Below, one piece after another: positions 54,901 through 62,135 of a DNA stretch of 64,000 nt. This DNA comes from JBPEWY01 sp965224095 (GTDB lineage: Bacteria; Bacteroidota; Bacteroidia; Flavobacteriales; Flavobacteriaceae): the NCBI GenBank assembly GCA_965224095.1, contig OZ245039.1, positions 2,170,001 to 2,234,000 on the forward strand, given 5' to 3'. The notes beneath the pieces are model-generated. The model was not told where the DNA came from and did no database searches. It saw nothing but the letters and a program-made list of their open reading frames with translations. Every line of letters begins with the position of its first letter. Within the stretch, counting starts at the first letter, position 1. Made by a program: the position numbers and the translations under genes.

Positions 54901-57900
54901 GCCTGAAAGGAGCTTCCGTCCAGAAGAACCTCATAATTAAAGGAAGGATTTCCTCCGTTGATATCGATGTTGATTTCGGCATCGGGAGAAACCGAACAAT
55001 CTAAATCTTTTACTAATTGAGCAGAAGCAGAAAGGGTAGGGAATACATCAATAGAGGCCGTTCCAGTACAGTTTTTACTGTCTATAACGGTTATGGTATA
55101 ACTTCCCGGACCTAATCCTGTAAATTGAGGATCACTCTGATAAGGCCCTCCGTTCAGGCTATATTGGAATGGTGCTTCTCCACCAGAACTTACCGAGGCG
55201 GTCAAAATTAACCCGGTGGTACTGTCGTAACACAGACTGTTTGCCGTAACATCAAGAACGGGAGCAACGGCAGGAGTTAATGTAAATGTATCCTGTACTT
55301 CACAGCCTCCGGCATCTCTAACAATTACCGTATAACTTCCTGAAGTATCTGTAAGACCTGTAAAATTGTTATTGCTTTGTGGACCAACAGTGGCACCTCC
55401 CGGAGTAGTTAATTCGTACTCAAAGCCACCCCAACCACCGCTGGCGGTGATGGTTACTGATCCGGGCTCCGTACCGGTGGTATTACAGCTGATATCGGTT
55501 ACTGAAAGATCGGCAATAGTTAATGGTGCGGTAGGCTCGGTTATAGTAACGGTAGCAGTGTCAGTACAGCTGGTCACCTCATCGGTTACCACGATGGTAT
55601 AATCGCCAGCAGCCAATCCGGTTAATGGGATTGTTGTGGCCGACTGACCGGTAACAGGAGTTCCTCCGTTAATAGTATAACTATAAGTACTACCAAATCC
55701 GCTTACCGTAAATAAAGCTTCACCATCAGCATCCCCCACACAGGTTACATTACGCACTAATTGTCCGATAACATCTATGGGTACAACATTCTGAATGTTT
55801 AGGGTTTCCTGATAAGAACATCCGCGTTCATCGGTTACCTCGAAGGTGTATGACCCGGGAGCAAGATCGTTAAAAACACCATCATTATTAGTTGGTGCTG
55901 TTCCGGCAGGAACAATAATTTCATAAGTTAATATACCTGTTCCACCTGTAGTAGTTACTGTAACATCGGTGGTTTGACCATCCAAACAGGTTACGTCATT
56001 AAAGGTAAAAGTAAGGTCGGTTGGTTCGTTTCTTGGGTCAAAAATAATTTCATTGGTAACTCCGGTACACCCATTACTATCTCTGATGGTAATGGTATAG
56101 GTTCCGGATGCGGAAATAGTAAAAACAGGAGGAGTTCCCAAAGTAGTTTCATCAAAGAAATTAACCCCGTCTATACTGTATTCGTAAGGAGGAGTTCCTC
56201 CCGAAACAGAGCCTGAAACAATTCCGATTTGACCGTTAGGATTAACGGGGTCGCAACTTAAATCACTGAGTTTTTCGGCCTGCCCCGTAATAGCATCAGG
56301 TTCTGCAATAACAAGTCCGTTTATATCAATAGGGCAAAGTCTGTTTCCTTTTGTTTGATTAATTCTTACCACGTACTCTCCGGGAGCAAGCCCCGTAAAC
56401 ACTCCGGAATCGTTAGCGGCCAGTATAGGTCCGGTAGCATCGCCATTCGTATCGGCAGCGTACAATTCAAAGTCCACTTTGTAACCGTTAAGGCTTAAAA
56501 TGGTCATGGTAATACTTCCGTTATCCAGGCCGTTACAGGTTACATCGGTTATTACCGGAGTTCCGAGATCAACGGAAGGAACAAAATAAATGGTTACTGG
56601 ATTTGAAATAGCAAAACAATTATTTCTGTCAACCACCACAAACTCATAAGTTCCTTGCCCTCCAAAAGGAATGTCAAAGATGTTACTGGTTTGGAAAGCC
56701 GAAGCAGGAATATCGTTTACAGAAGGATATAAAGGCCCTCCGGTTCCGCCTTCGGGTACAAAGCTCCAAATGGTATACGTGTATGGCGATTTTCCTCCGG
56801 AAGGATTCACCAGAATATTCCCTTCCTGACAGGTAATATTTTGCGATACATGTGCACTAAGGTCCAGGTCGTTTTCATCGATAATAGTTACTTGTTGCGT
56901 AAAAGAACATCCATCATCGGTAGACACACTTACATCATACGTCCCCGCATTTAAGTTTTGAAAGGTATAATCGTTATCATCCGAGGGGCCAAAAGTATCA
57001 ATAACCGAGCCTCCCTGAGAAATTTCATAATAGTATTGCGGCTCAACATCAAGAGCCTGTATTCTTATATTTCCAAGCCCATTACAATCCACATCTTTGG
57101 TGATCACATTTACCTGGAAATCACGCTCCCGGATCCCGATATTCGGAATTTCGAAAGTACAACCCAAACCATTTAATATGGTTTGTCTTATTTGAACGGT
57201 ATAAACACCGGAATTAGGAATTGAAAAGCTGTTACTGGTTTGCCATCCTGTAATTACAGCACCTGATCCTGCGTCTACCAATTGGAATTCGTAACCTGCT
57301 GAAGGCACATTGGTTACTAAAATTTCCCCTTCAGACGTACAAATAATATCGGTTGCTTCTACCTGAGGATCCAATGGGTTTTTAAACACATTAAAATAAA
57401 AACGGCTAAAACACCCGTTTTGATATTCGATAACAAGACGGTATTCCCCTTCGTCCGAAACGTCAAAATCAGGCCCGGTGGCAACAGTGTTCCAGGTACA
57501 GGTTGAGTTTTTATTAGCACAATCTTCCAGTCCGATCGGAGGGCAACTTGCTTCATCAAGTTTTTCCCATCGTATTTCGTCAAAATCGGTAATTCCGGTT
57601 TGAATTAAACGACTGTCGTTGGCTCCACAAAGGAAGATTTTTGGCAGTGTATCTCCATCATTCGGACATGTAGCCTGTTCGTCGGAGAATGGGATAACCG
57701 GGTTGGCCTGAGTGGCCCCAAAGAACTCCACAATAATGGTTTCATCAAAATCCAGACAAGGCGCCGGTGCGGTTTTGGTTACGGTATACGTACCGGGACT
57801 GGTAACGGTAAGTTGGTTACTCGGTCCGTTTTGCAATACATTCCCTCCGCTGTCACGCCATTCGTAATTCAAGAAGCCCGTTCCAGCCTCCAAAAGAAGG

Positions 57901-59597
57901 TCAGCCCCGCAAAGAGTTTCAGTTCTGGTAAAATCACAATTATCAAGGTCTACCAGGAAATTTGTTGTTCCCGGAGTACCGAAACCGCAATTATCGAAGT
58001 CAGAAAAACTGGGGTCATCCGTTATTTGAGTGTTATTGAGTTCTCCCGTATAGGTAGAATATGCCAGGTTTTGAACGATATTTGAACAAGCGTCCCGCAG
58101 GTCATTACAATTTTCCACTACTTTTACATGGAGGCGAATTTCGTAAGACGGGTCGCCTTCTTCAACCAATCTGTCCGGCACATTGAATACAATTTCGTGA
58201 GCTGCTTCATCAAAGGTGTAGGTCACCCCATTTGGTGCGGTAATATCAGGCTGTATCCCCGGAGTACTCGGATTTGAGTCTATAACATTTACGTTTACGG
58301 GAAGTACGTCTCTAATACTGTAATTCAGCGCATCATCATTACCCACATTTTGGAAAGTGAGCACATATTCCAGTTCCTGCCCCAGGGTTATCCCGGTTCC
58401 GCCAATGTCGTTTCCGGCAAGGTCTTCCACCGTTTTAACAAGGTTAATTATAGGCTCGATTATTTCAACATCGAAAGAATTAAAAAAGATATCGTATTTG
58501 TCCTGAGTTGATGAAGCGCGCAATGTAGCTCCTGTTTCATCATTTGGAATTACCGAATTGGAAGGATTGGTTATTGTAAACAAATCGGCATCCCAACCCA
58601 GGGTGTTAATACTGTTGGGGTTACGGGTTGTAATAATGCTGCTTTCGTAAGTAATATTACTATTAAAGAAGTTGTCGGCCGGGTTTACGGCGCTACTTAA
58701 TGGTGTAAAGGAACCATTACTGTTAGCACGGATAGAAAGTCCGTCTCCCGTAATTCGATTATCTCCTTCCAGGGTTCCAACACCGAGCTTGGCTCTTACT
58801 GGAAATGGTGCAGGAAGCGTAGTAAATCCGTTATAAGGAATATCAACGGTCTCTCCGGATTTTATACCGGCATAGCCGTCAAAGGTAGTGATGTATTTTC
58901 CAGGCAAGTTGGGGTTTTCATAAATAACCACCATAAGCCATCCTCCCGAGATACCTCCGGGAAGCCCTCCTCCGGCACTGGCGCGTACATTGGCTATAAA
59001 ATATTCACCGTTAGGGTCGGTAAGTGGTGTTATTAATGAAGTTATATCTTTATAACATGCATAGGGGCTATACCCGCCAAAATCAGCATCTCCAAAACCA
59101 TCAAAAAGCACCTCGTCTGCAGTAAGATCTACATAAGCTCCCCCGGGAACTCTTATTTTAACCTGATTGAAATCGGTTTCTCGTCCGCTACTACTATCAT
59201 CCCCCTGATTGTATTTATAAACCGCAGACCAGTATAATCCGGCATATCTAACCTTGGCACACGACGGATTAGGAACATTTAAAAAAGCACTACTCGAACT
59301 AAAAGTGGCAGGATCACTGTCAATGTCAATATATTGCATGTCGAGCAGATCATTGTAGGCAGAGGAAGAGCCCGTAAGATTATACGGGTCTTCGGGATTC
59401 AGTGAATTGGTCTCTCGATTTACAATATTATTGGCTACGAATGTTATATCCCCGCGAATACTCTGAGGAGCACCCGCCACATTGTCCGGGTATCGTACGT
59501 CAAAATCGTTTTTAACTTGTGCCTGCAACACACCAAAACTTGCAAAGAGCAAGCAGGCGAGCAGAATAAGATGTTGGGGGCGTAGGTTAGTTTTCAT
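45939..59597 (-). CDS. Giant SprB-like gliding adhesin (4552 aa) with T9SS type B sorting domain
   Basis: One intact 13.7-kb frame. Residues 1-26 are a signal peptide (LLACLLFASFGVLQAQ). About 27-390 is an N-terminal domain of mixed beta structure, ~390-500 a DUF11-like repeat (NLVKTVEDLAGNDI...FQNVGNDDAL), ~545-625 an Ig-like segment. From ~740 to ~4440 there are about 43 SprB-type modules of 75-95 residues (pattern DVxCxGxxDGxI...GGxxPYxYsxdGG...FtgLxxGxYxixVxDxxGC). Residues ~4465-4552 are the type B CTD (NYFTPDGDTVNDTWYP, ending FIGNVTLYR). SprB-like adhesins move along the surface on the gliding track and bind substrates. The modules show a seven-module higher-order repeat. It sits between two PorP/SprF genes. 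Confidence 0.93.
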   Translation of the reverse strand: MKTNLRPQHLILLACLLFASFGVLQAQVKNDFDVRYPDNVAGAPQSIRGDITFVANNIVNRETNSLNPEDPYNLTGSSSAYNDLLDMQYIDIDSDPATFSSSSAFLNVPNPSCAKVRYAGLYWSAVYKYNQGDDSSSGRETDFNQVKIRVPGGAYVDLTADEVLFDGFGDADFGGYSPYACYKDITSLITPLTDPNGEYFIANVRASAGGGLPGGISGGWLMVVIYENPNLPGKYITTFDGYAGIKSGETVDIPYNGFTTLPAPFPVRAKLGVGTLEGDNRITGDGLSIRANSNGSFTPLSSAVNPADNFFNSNITYESSIITTRNPNSINTLGWDADLFTITNPSNSVIPNDETGATLRASSTQDKYDIFFNSFDVEIIEPIINLVKTVEDLAGNDIGGTGITLGQELEYVLTFQNVGNDDALNYSIRDVLPVNVNVIDSNPSTPGIQPDITAPNGVTYTFDEAAHEIVFNVPDRLVEEGDPSYEIRLHVKVVENCNDLRDACSNIVQNLAYSTYTGELNNTQITDDPSFSDFDNCGFGTPGTTNFLVDLDNCDFTRTETLCGADLLLEAGTGFLNYEWRDSGGNVLQNGPSNQLTVTSPGTYTVTKTAPAPCLDFDETIIVEFFGATQANPVIPFSDEQATCPNDGDTLPKIFLCGANDSRLIQTGITDFDEIRWEKLDEASCPPIGLEDCANKNSTCTWNTVATGPDFDVSDEGEYRLVIEYQNGCFSRFYFNVFKNPLDPQVEATDIICTSEGEILVTNVPSAGYEFQLVDAGSGAVITGWQTSNSFSIPNSGVYTVQIRQTILNGLGCTFEIPNIGIRERDFQVNVITKDVDCNGLGNIRIQALDVEPQYYYEISQGGSVIDTFGPSDDNDYTFQNLNAGTYDVSVSTDDGCSFTQQVTIIDENDLDLSAHVSQNITCQEGNILVNPSGGKSPYTYTIWSFVPEGGTGGPLYPSVNDIPASAFQTSNIFDIPFGGQGTYEFVVVDRNNCFAISNPVTIYFVPSVDLGTPVITDVTCNGLDNGSITMTILSLNGYKVDFELYAADTNGDATGPILAANDSGVFTGLAPGEYVVRINQTKGNRLCPIDINGLVIAEPDAITGQAEKLSDLSCDPVNPNGQIGIVSGSVSGGTPPYEYSIDGVNFFDETTLGTPPVFTISASGTYTITIRDSNGCTGVTNEIIFDPRNEPTDLTFTFNDVTCLDGQTTDVTVTTTGGTGILTYEIIVPAGTAPTNNDGVFNDLAPGSYTFEVTDERGCSYQETLNIQNVVPIDVIGQLVRNVTCVGDADGEALFTVSGFGSTYSYTINGGTPVTGQSATTIPLTGLAAGDYTIVVTDEVTSCTDTATVTITEPTAPLTIADLSVTDISCNTTGTEPGSVTITASGGWGGFEYELTTPGGATVGPQSNNNFTGLTDTSGSYTVIVRDAGGCEVQDTFTLTPAVAPVLDVTANSLCYDSTTGLILTASVSSGGEAPFQYSLNGGPYQSDPQFTGLGPGSYTITVIDSKNCTGTASIDVFPTLSASAQLVKDLDCSVSPDAEINIDINGGNPSFNYEVLLDGSSFQASTAVPSIPFSFFTTTAGTYEFVITDSQGCTITTNQVVVTDNNPPAVTEVLTHPLCNTSADGVVELQITSGTPPYQIVFNGSAPSSQTTYAGLLAGTYAYTVTDSKGCVANGNVTLVAPNPIIPGAITVVQDYRCDTSSATLQATGYSGGTPPYEFSIDGVNFQSSDTFTGLLDGTYTITIRDDNGCTDVTAPVTIDPLNEPTDLSFVATAPTCPAIVSDVTVTVTGGNAPFVFEIIAPAGSAVNNGNTPTFNGLAPGTYTFRVTDDKGCTIQENFTIQEIPEIAVISQLVSNVTCVGDTDGELSFTVSDFATTYSYVVTNSGGAVIQSQNNINTTTAITVTNLAAETYTITVTDDTTNCTASSDTIIQEPSNPLDFTFTNTPVTCIANASITVNATGGWGNYQYQLVETSGPTTVYPYQGSNVFTDVPDGTYEIYVRDGGGCEIIKPLVIDPAVAPTIAFDPASDLCYDDTNSASLTISITDGVAPYTYSINGGAQQPVSGNPFTISGLIPGTYNIAVTDAYGCVSNTLTQTIEQQLVASAVLTKDLDCTVSPDAVITVSVNGGYTPYASYEVSTDGGVTFGAPVAFAGASFTYNTASDGTYLFQITDAQGCTTTTQATVNPISNPSITSLVQLQDILCNGDPGATIQVNIDPAFGTAPFTISVVNTTTSTNYGSQTSGLPAGTYEVTVTDAKSCTDTEIIVINEPDAIVYSTTKVDITCNNPGGTSFGEITIENLSGGTAGYTYYLTNNFDATVQTYTAAAGEDHTFVVLNFGIYTIDVVDANGCSNRQQVTMASPPSDLIIDVTTVTTNCATGGTAVVTVTSLVGSNNYEFGILETNIPPYTSSWQPADAGFPDQSTFTGLTPGVTYTFVVHDLTTDCYFFKTADAPIDTPSNLTSVLDAVNNVSCTGSADGNVTFSIDNFDAGATSVSYEIFSAQSNVSTGITGSVAVNPPAGPVTEPNVGPLPVGIYYILFTENGGAYNGCTSASPQFNIEESTNLLNVTPTVIKNDNCNLNAGEIVAVGQYGTPPYEYQIALNTDPAPTVATWAGSSANVFNVEGGDYIVYIKDANNCIQQNPVSLPTDPSPEITASINDQCTALEGQYTVDITLDALGIPPYSISLDGGAPQAAGALVNIGDVLTFSNLSSGVHTFQLFDANGCGEPAETITIHPPLGIQANITAEELCNPINSGEITVTANGGSGNYSYTLVNTGATNTTGVFGGLTHSVTYTFQVTDTTTGCDSGTVDVVIPAPQNPSFTLIPTHVSCFGGNDGTITVTLDAGNTDTPYEYSIGFSGTRQTSNVFTGLSADTYSIYVFSSKGCFSTQDVTINQPTQLDISASASSFTCDDDASTITVTVNNDGGGNPSGTGPYMYSFDGGLNFQPGNTIQVPFGSPDVNVVVQDANSCQDNVTVSVPAPQEVTAGIVQLQAIDCVNGEEIIQLNATGGSGDYSYIELPGGTAIPNPANIVITAPGTYVYEVTDNITNCSVIVEHTIDPYDLIDVVASVITDADCSDSSDGQLQIVISGYTGTFNYQVLDINGNFVAGASGSGNATADPFSFPIPNLLPAGSYSVQVTETAFPECTDTSNTVTIDAPEPLSLEPLDNVNANCNEPNAIVTVQAYGGTAPYNYGASPSGSGVPATFPFDNTIELDPTVSLNWDIYVQDANGCIIDAPLAVTVATDTTPDITLAIDDVCAADGSFAITVSLDAVNTGVAPYTLSINGGAFQSIGSLPYTYTGLNAGAYSIEIRDANNCGEVENITIDQELEVTAVVISQPTCNANDGVIEFTATGGSGNYTVELLRPDFSNTGIAPTGNQFVGVPFGDYIVRVNDNVLGTPNCFEDAAISLEEPTPVTLLTTDKTDVSCQGASDGSITINLETPGPGVNDNPPYTFEITGPVTVTQNTNVFTGLPAGTYDITVTSNRNCVATDQITINEPVALDASVTNTTSFSCNADNGMVTAEIEVTITPGTGTPDYFYSVNGGSFLPVGTGLNVFTYTVVADGNYDIVIQDANNCSVVLPTVVIDPLPRMTLDVINVTDIDCANGAETFTIDVTGHSTTPATDLTFEVIETGDIQANVNVAQATFNLANPGTYTIQVTDNVTGCYEFISHTVDVFDTLEVNAAPENPVSCYGGNDGSLTLTVNGYSGTYSYDVIQIDVNGNEISPAIATGTDDTANGTISISGLSGGNYLVRVTAGTVCEDDSNIVTIASPNAPLSVTVENAGDVSCDGDTGRILVTPAGGWPPYDIVLTNTDNGNTQSVTAVTGHVFTNLPAGNYTVDVVDSVNGGCSANGAINLPAPTPPTATISPDVALNCVGDSNGSLTATASGGSGNYTYQLNSYEADGVTLIYTTDYQSVDTFNNLVPGIYSITVTDALNCTVETAQRTITEPGDLTANLALASAQNCAGEADLEITASGGTGNYTYELFAVTLDGNGNEIQTTYATGTFSGNVVINNVPTGNYRAYVGEDNAFNCDPVETNQVGIDEIPPLQLTLDPSGAFVNCNGDSSGVILAEAVGGLGGYTFELYDVDPASNPSAVAIETNAQGTFTGYPVGTYYVQVRSGDCPPVSQQIVIDEPEPIVIVESFTNPTCPGENNGTITVTGTGGVGPMLYAIATPTQPDFLEISEKNSWEDLAPGEYRVLVQDQLGCRPEVRIFNIVDPLPINVSLVSKTDVVCEGDSDGSIEIAVTGGADPGTGPYYTSLNSTDDANFVEGKFLYDNLPAGTHVIFVKDANGCQVSFIETVEAGVTINAQADIEYGCNVNIPYNRVDVTVDPSVVNDVMYALDPTDPNDLAQYQIDPFFNDVAGGAHTIYVVHTNGCIDSVDINVDTNDGPLTLTAIDGNYNQIVATANGGYGNYTFYFNGVNNGSDNTYTIRETGTYTVTVIDSGGCEVSVDIFMEFIDIQIPNYFTPDGDTVNDTWYPKNREAFPNMVSRVYDRYGRLVAELRGSEVWDGRYDGKELPSGDYWYVVKLKGEEDPREFIGNVTLYR
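48200..56280 (-). repeat. Seven-module higher-order repeat inside the giant adhesin
   Basis: Modules 5-36 fall into about five units of seven modules. The unit phase is marked by modules 7, 14, 21, 28 and 35 (Cys near residues 1286, 1861, 2474, 3078, 3694; CVGDADGE, CVGDTDGE, CTGSADGN, CSDSSDGQ, CYGGNDGS). In each unit this is followed by a GGWG/PPYEY-type module and a module with a short Cys start (SLC, DLC, DQC, DVC) ending in S-x-x-GG. Units differ by 575-616 residues. The protein-level similarity is seen directly; nucleotide identity is low, so the duplications are old. Confidence 0.75.
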
Positions 59598-59599
59598 TT

Positions 59600-62128
59600 T
59601 TATAGCATAAGGTTAGTGTTAACCCGCATGATCCAAATATCATCATGGTACGAGTTATCCAAGTTCGAATAGTAAGACACTAGGGCATTGTTCCAGGAAT
59701 CGTATTTACGCAGATATACATACCGATAATTATTGTTCGGATTAATAAAGAAATCTGCATCCAGCCCCTGGCTTTTTAACTTCTTAACAAATCGGGTTGC
59801 ATTGCTGGGCACGGCAAAGACATTGGCAATAATGTAGTATCCTTCTTGTAGGTTGGAGATGGAAACTACGGGGCCTTTTTTAGCTGTCTTCCTTCTGGCG
59901 CCTGTTTTGGAACCGTAGATTTGTTCGATTTGGTTTTCAGTCATGGTATCAACAGATGCTGTTGGGTCAGCACTCCTGTTTGATTTTTTAATTACATTTT
60001 TCTGCAAAATAGCAGGGTCGTATTCTTTTTTATCTCCTGCCTCAGATTGATTTGATTCACCGGAGGCCGGGTATTTGTTTTGATTAGTATTGTTGGTTGA
60101 TGAAATATACGCATCGGTATTTTCTTTGTTTTGACTGGCATATCGAGCATCTTCCTGACCATTGTCTACACTCATAATCCAGATATCGTCAAAATACTGG
60201 CCATCAATATCAGACTTGTAGGATGCCAGGGCTTGTTGCCAGTTGTCAAACTTCTTGAGGTATACATACTTCATTCCGTTTTCCGGATTCACAAAATACC
60301 TTGGTTCCAAACCATCGTTGGCGAGTTTTTCCATGAATTTATTGAAGTAATAAGATCCTTTATATACATTGGCAATAATGTAATAACCCCCGTCTACTCC
60401 GGTCAGGTTACGCACTCGACGGCTTTTTACATTATTATTAATAGCTTCACGATCGATGGCATCTTCATAACTTTTCTTTGTTTTAGCATAACCCTGATCT
60501 TTAGGCCTTACCTCAGTGGGTTTTATGTCTTCAGGTGATGGCTCAGATACAGAGGTTCTGTCCTGCACCGTTTCGGGCACGTTATTTTCAGCCACAGCCT
60601 GCACAACTTGTTCTTCAGAAGTATTTTCTTTTTCAATATCTTCCATGATCTGGGCAACGGCGGCTTCCGTGTTTACTACGTCGTCTTTCTCATTATTCTC
60701 TGCCACTGCGGCTGTATTAACAGCGCTTTTTTGTGGTTCATTTACGGGATCTGAAACAACTGCCACATCGTTTTCAGGTGTGCTTATATCATCAGTCTTA
60801 ACAATTTCAGCCTCTTTGTTTATACCAGTTGGTTTATTTCCTGAGACCTCATTATTAGCTACAATCTGATCCGTTTTTGGCGAAACAGTATTGTCATTTT
60901 TTTGAAGTGCGGCTTCACGGTCTTTACGGTTGTATTCCGCCAAGGCTTCCGAAGCACTGGTTGTAGTGGTTTGTTTTTGATCGCGGTTAATAAATCGCAT
61001 CAAGTGAGCAAATCTTCTTTCCAGATCTTTTTCTCTGGCATCCTCTATAGAGTCCTGACGAAATATTAATTCGGCAATGATCTCATTATTTTCCTGAATG
61101 TTCTTTTTCAATTCGGCAATTTCCGTATCTTTATTCAGGAATTCCTGCTGAGCTTCAGCTACCTCGTCCTGATAATCCTGCTCCAGCATTACGCGATCTT
61201 CGGTTAAGTTGGGCTCAAACGAATAGGCGAAAGAAACTTCATGGGTAGGTCCCAGATTTTCTCTCCCGCCATTAAGGCCTTTTTCTATAGTATACCCTAA
61301 AGATAATCGCTTGGTTACATTAAAGCCAATACCGGCAGAGGCGCCATAAAAATCGTCATAACCACCCTGTAACCATCCTATTTTTGGAAGGTCCAGAATA
61401 AGGCTACCGCTTAGCACAATATCTTCTTCCCCCTTTTTTCTACCTCGGGCCAGAGCCATTAAACGGCCTTGCTCAAGAATACCGCTTGCATTTTCAAACC
61501 GATTGGTATATTGTAAATGAGCCGAGTATGTTTTTTCTTTAAAATTGGTTAGAGATTCGCTCGTTTTGAAATTATAATCCAATAAATTTTCGGCGTAAAT
61601 ACCAAAATCAAAATCGCCTATGGCCAGGTTTATACCCGGTTGAAATGATATAAAGGAACCATCATCTAACCCGGCAAGCAACGGATCGTTTAAATCTCCC
61701 GGAACAGCTTCACTGGAATCATATCCACTGTTGTAATACAATAAATTGAATCCAAATGAAAGCGCACTTTTTTCTGCAAGCCGCACCCCATAGCCATAAT
61801 TGGCCATCGCACCAAAATTTGAAAAGGTTCCATATTTTTGCTGAAACAGGCTTAATCCAAATCCCGTTCGATCTCCCATCCTACCGGAATAACTTATAAA
61901 ATACAAGTCCTTGGCATTATTAAATTCGCCATTTTCATTTCTGTGATACAGGTTTATATAGGATTTATCCTCCCGAACTGTTGAAAAAGTCGGGTTGATT
62001 AAAAACCGGTTAAACTTGAGCAGGTTTTGGGCGGGGACCTCCGTTTCAAAGCGAAGCGTGGTCTCCTGGGCCTGCACCCAGTTTACCGAAATTATGGTTA
62101 ACAGTAACCAAATAAGTTTACGTTTCAT
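59600..62128 (-). CDS. PorP/SprF protein fused to a coiled coil and two SPOR-like domains
   Basis: 842 aa. After a signal peptide (LIWLLLTIISVNWVQAQ), residues ~20-310 are a PorP/SprF barrel (NLLKFNRFLINPTFSTVRED, FGLSLFQQKYGTFSNFGAMANYGYG). About 312-375 is a coiled coil, ~380-560 an acidic Glu/Val/Asn linker, and residues ~569-655 and ~752-839 are two copies of a SPOR-like fold (GYYIIANV..., KFMEKLANDGLEPRYF / RFVKKLKSQGLDADFF, KYVYLKKFDNWQQAL / RYVYLRKYDSWNNAL). SPOR domains bind peptidoglycan glycan chains, so this protein may tie an outer-membrane T9SS assembly to the cell wall. It starts 7 bases after the upstream type B CTD gene and ends 2 bases before the giant adhesin. Confidence 0.82.
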   Translation of the reverse strand: MKRKLIWLLLTIISVNWVQAQETTLRFETEVPAQNLLKFNRFLINPTFSTVREDKSYINLYHRNENGEFNNAKDLYFISYSGRMGDRTGFGLSLFQQKYGTFSNFGAMANYGYGVRLAEKSALSFGFNLLYYNSGYDSSEAVPGDLNDPLLAGLDDGSFISFQPGINLAIGDFDFGIYAENLLDYNFKTSESLTNFKEKTYSAHLQYTNRFENASGILEQGRLMALARGRKKGEEDIVLSGSLILDLPKIGWLQGGYDDFYGASAGIGFNVTKRLSLGYTIEKGLNGGRENLGPTHEVSFAYSFEPNLTEDRVMLEQDYQDEVAEAQQEFLNKDTEIAELKKNIQENNEIIAELIFRQDSIEDAREKDLERRFAHLMRFINRDQKQTTTTSASEALAEYNRKDREAALQKNDNTVSPKTDQIVANNEVSGNKPTGINKEAEIVKTDDISTPENDVAVVSDPVNEPQKSAVNTAAVAENNEKDDVVNTEAAVAQIMEDIEKENTSEEQVVQAVAENNVPETVQDRTSVSEPSPEDIKPTEVRPKDQGYAKTKKSYEDAIDREAINNNVKSRRVRNLTGVDGGYYIIANVYKGSYYFNKFMEKLANDGLEPRYFVNPENGMKYVYLKKFDNWQQALASYKSDIDGQYFDDIWIMSVDNGQEDARYASQNKENTDAYISSTNNTNQNKYPASGESNQSEAGDKKEYDPAILQKNVIKKSNRSADPTASVDTMTENQIEQIYGSKTGARRKTAKKGPVVSISNLQEGYYIIANVFAVPSNATRFVKKLKSQGLDADFFINPNNNYRYVYLRKYDSWNNALVSYYSNLDNSYHDDIWIMRVNTNLML

Positions 62129-62135
62129 TATACCA

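Noticed and set aside
45939..59597. CRISPR-like or tandem DNA repeat array in the 45-60 kb region
   Set aside because: The repetition is at protein level (diverged SprB-type modules of unequal length); there are no identical short DNA repeats with regular spacers.
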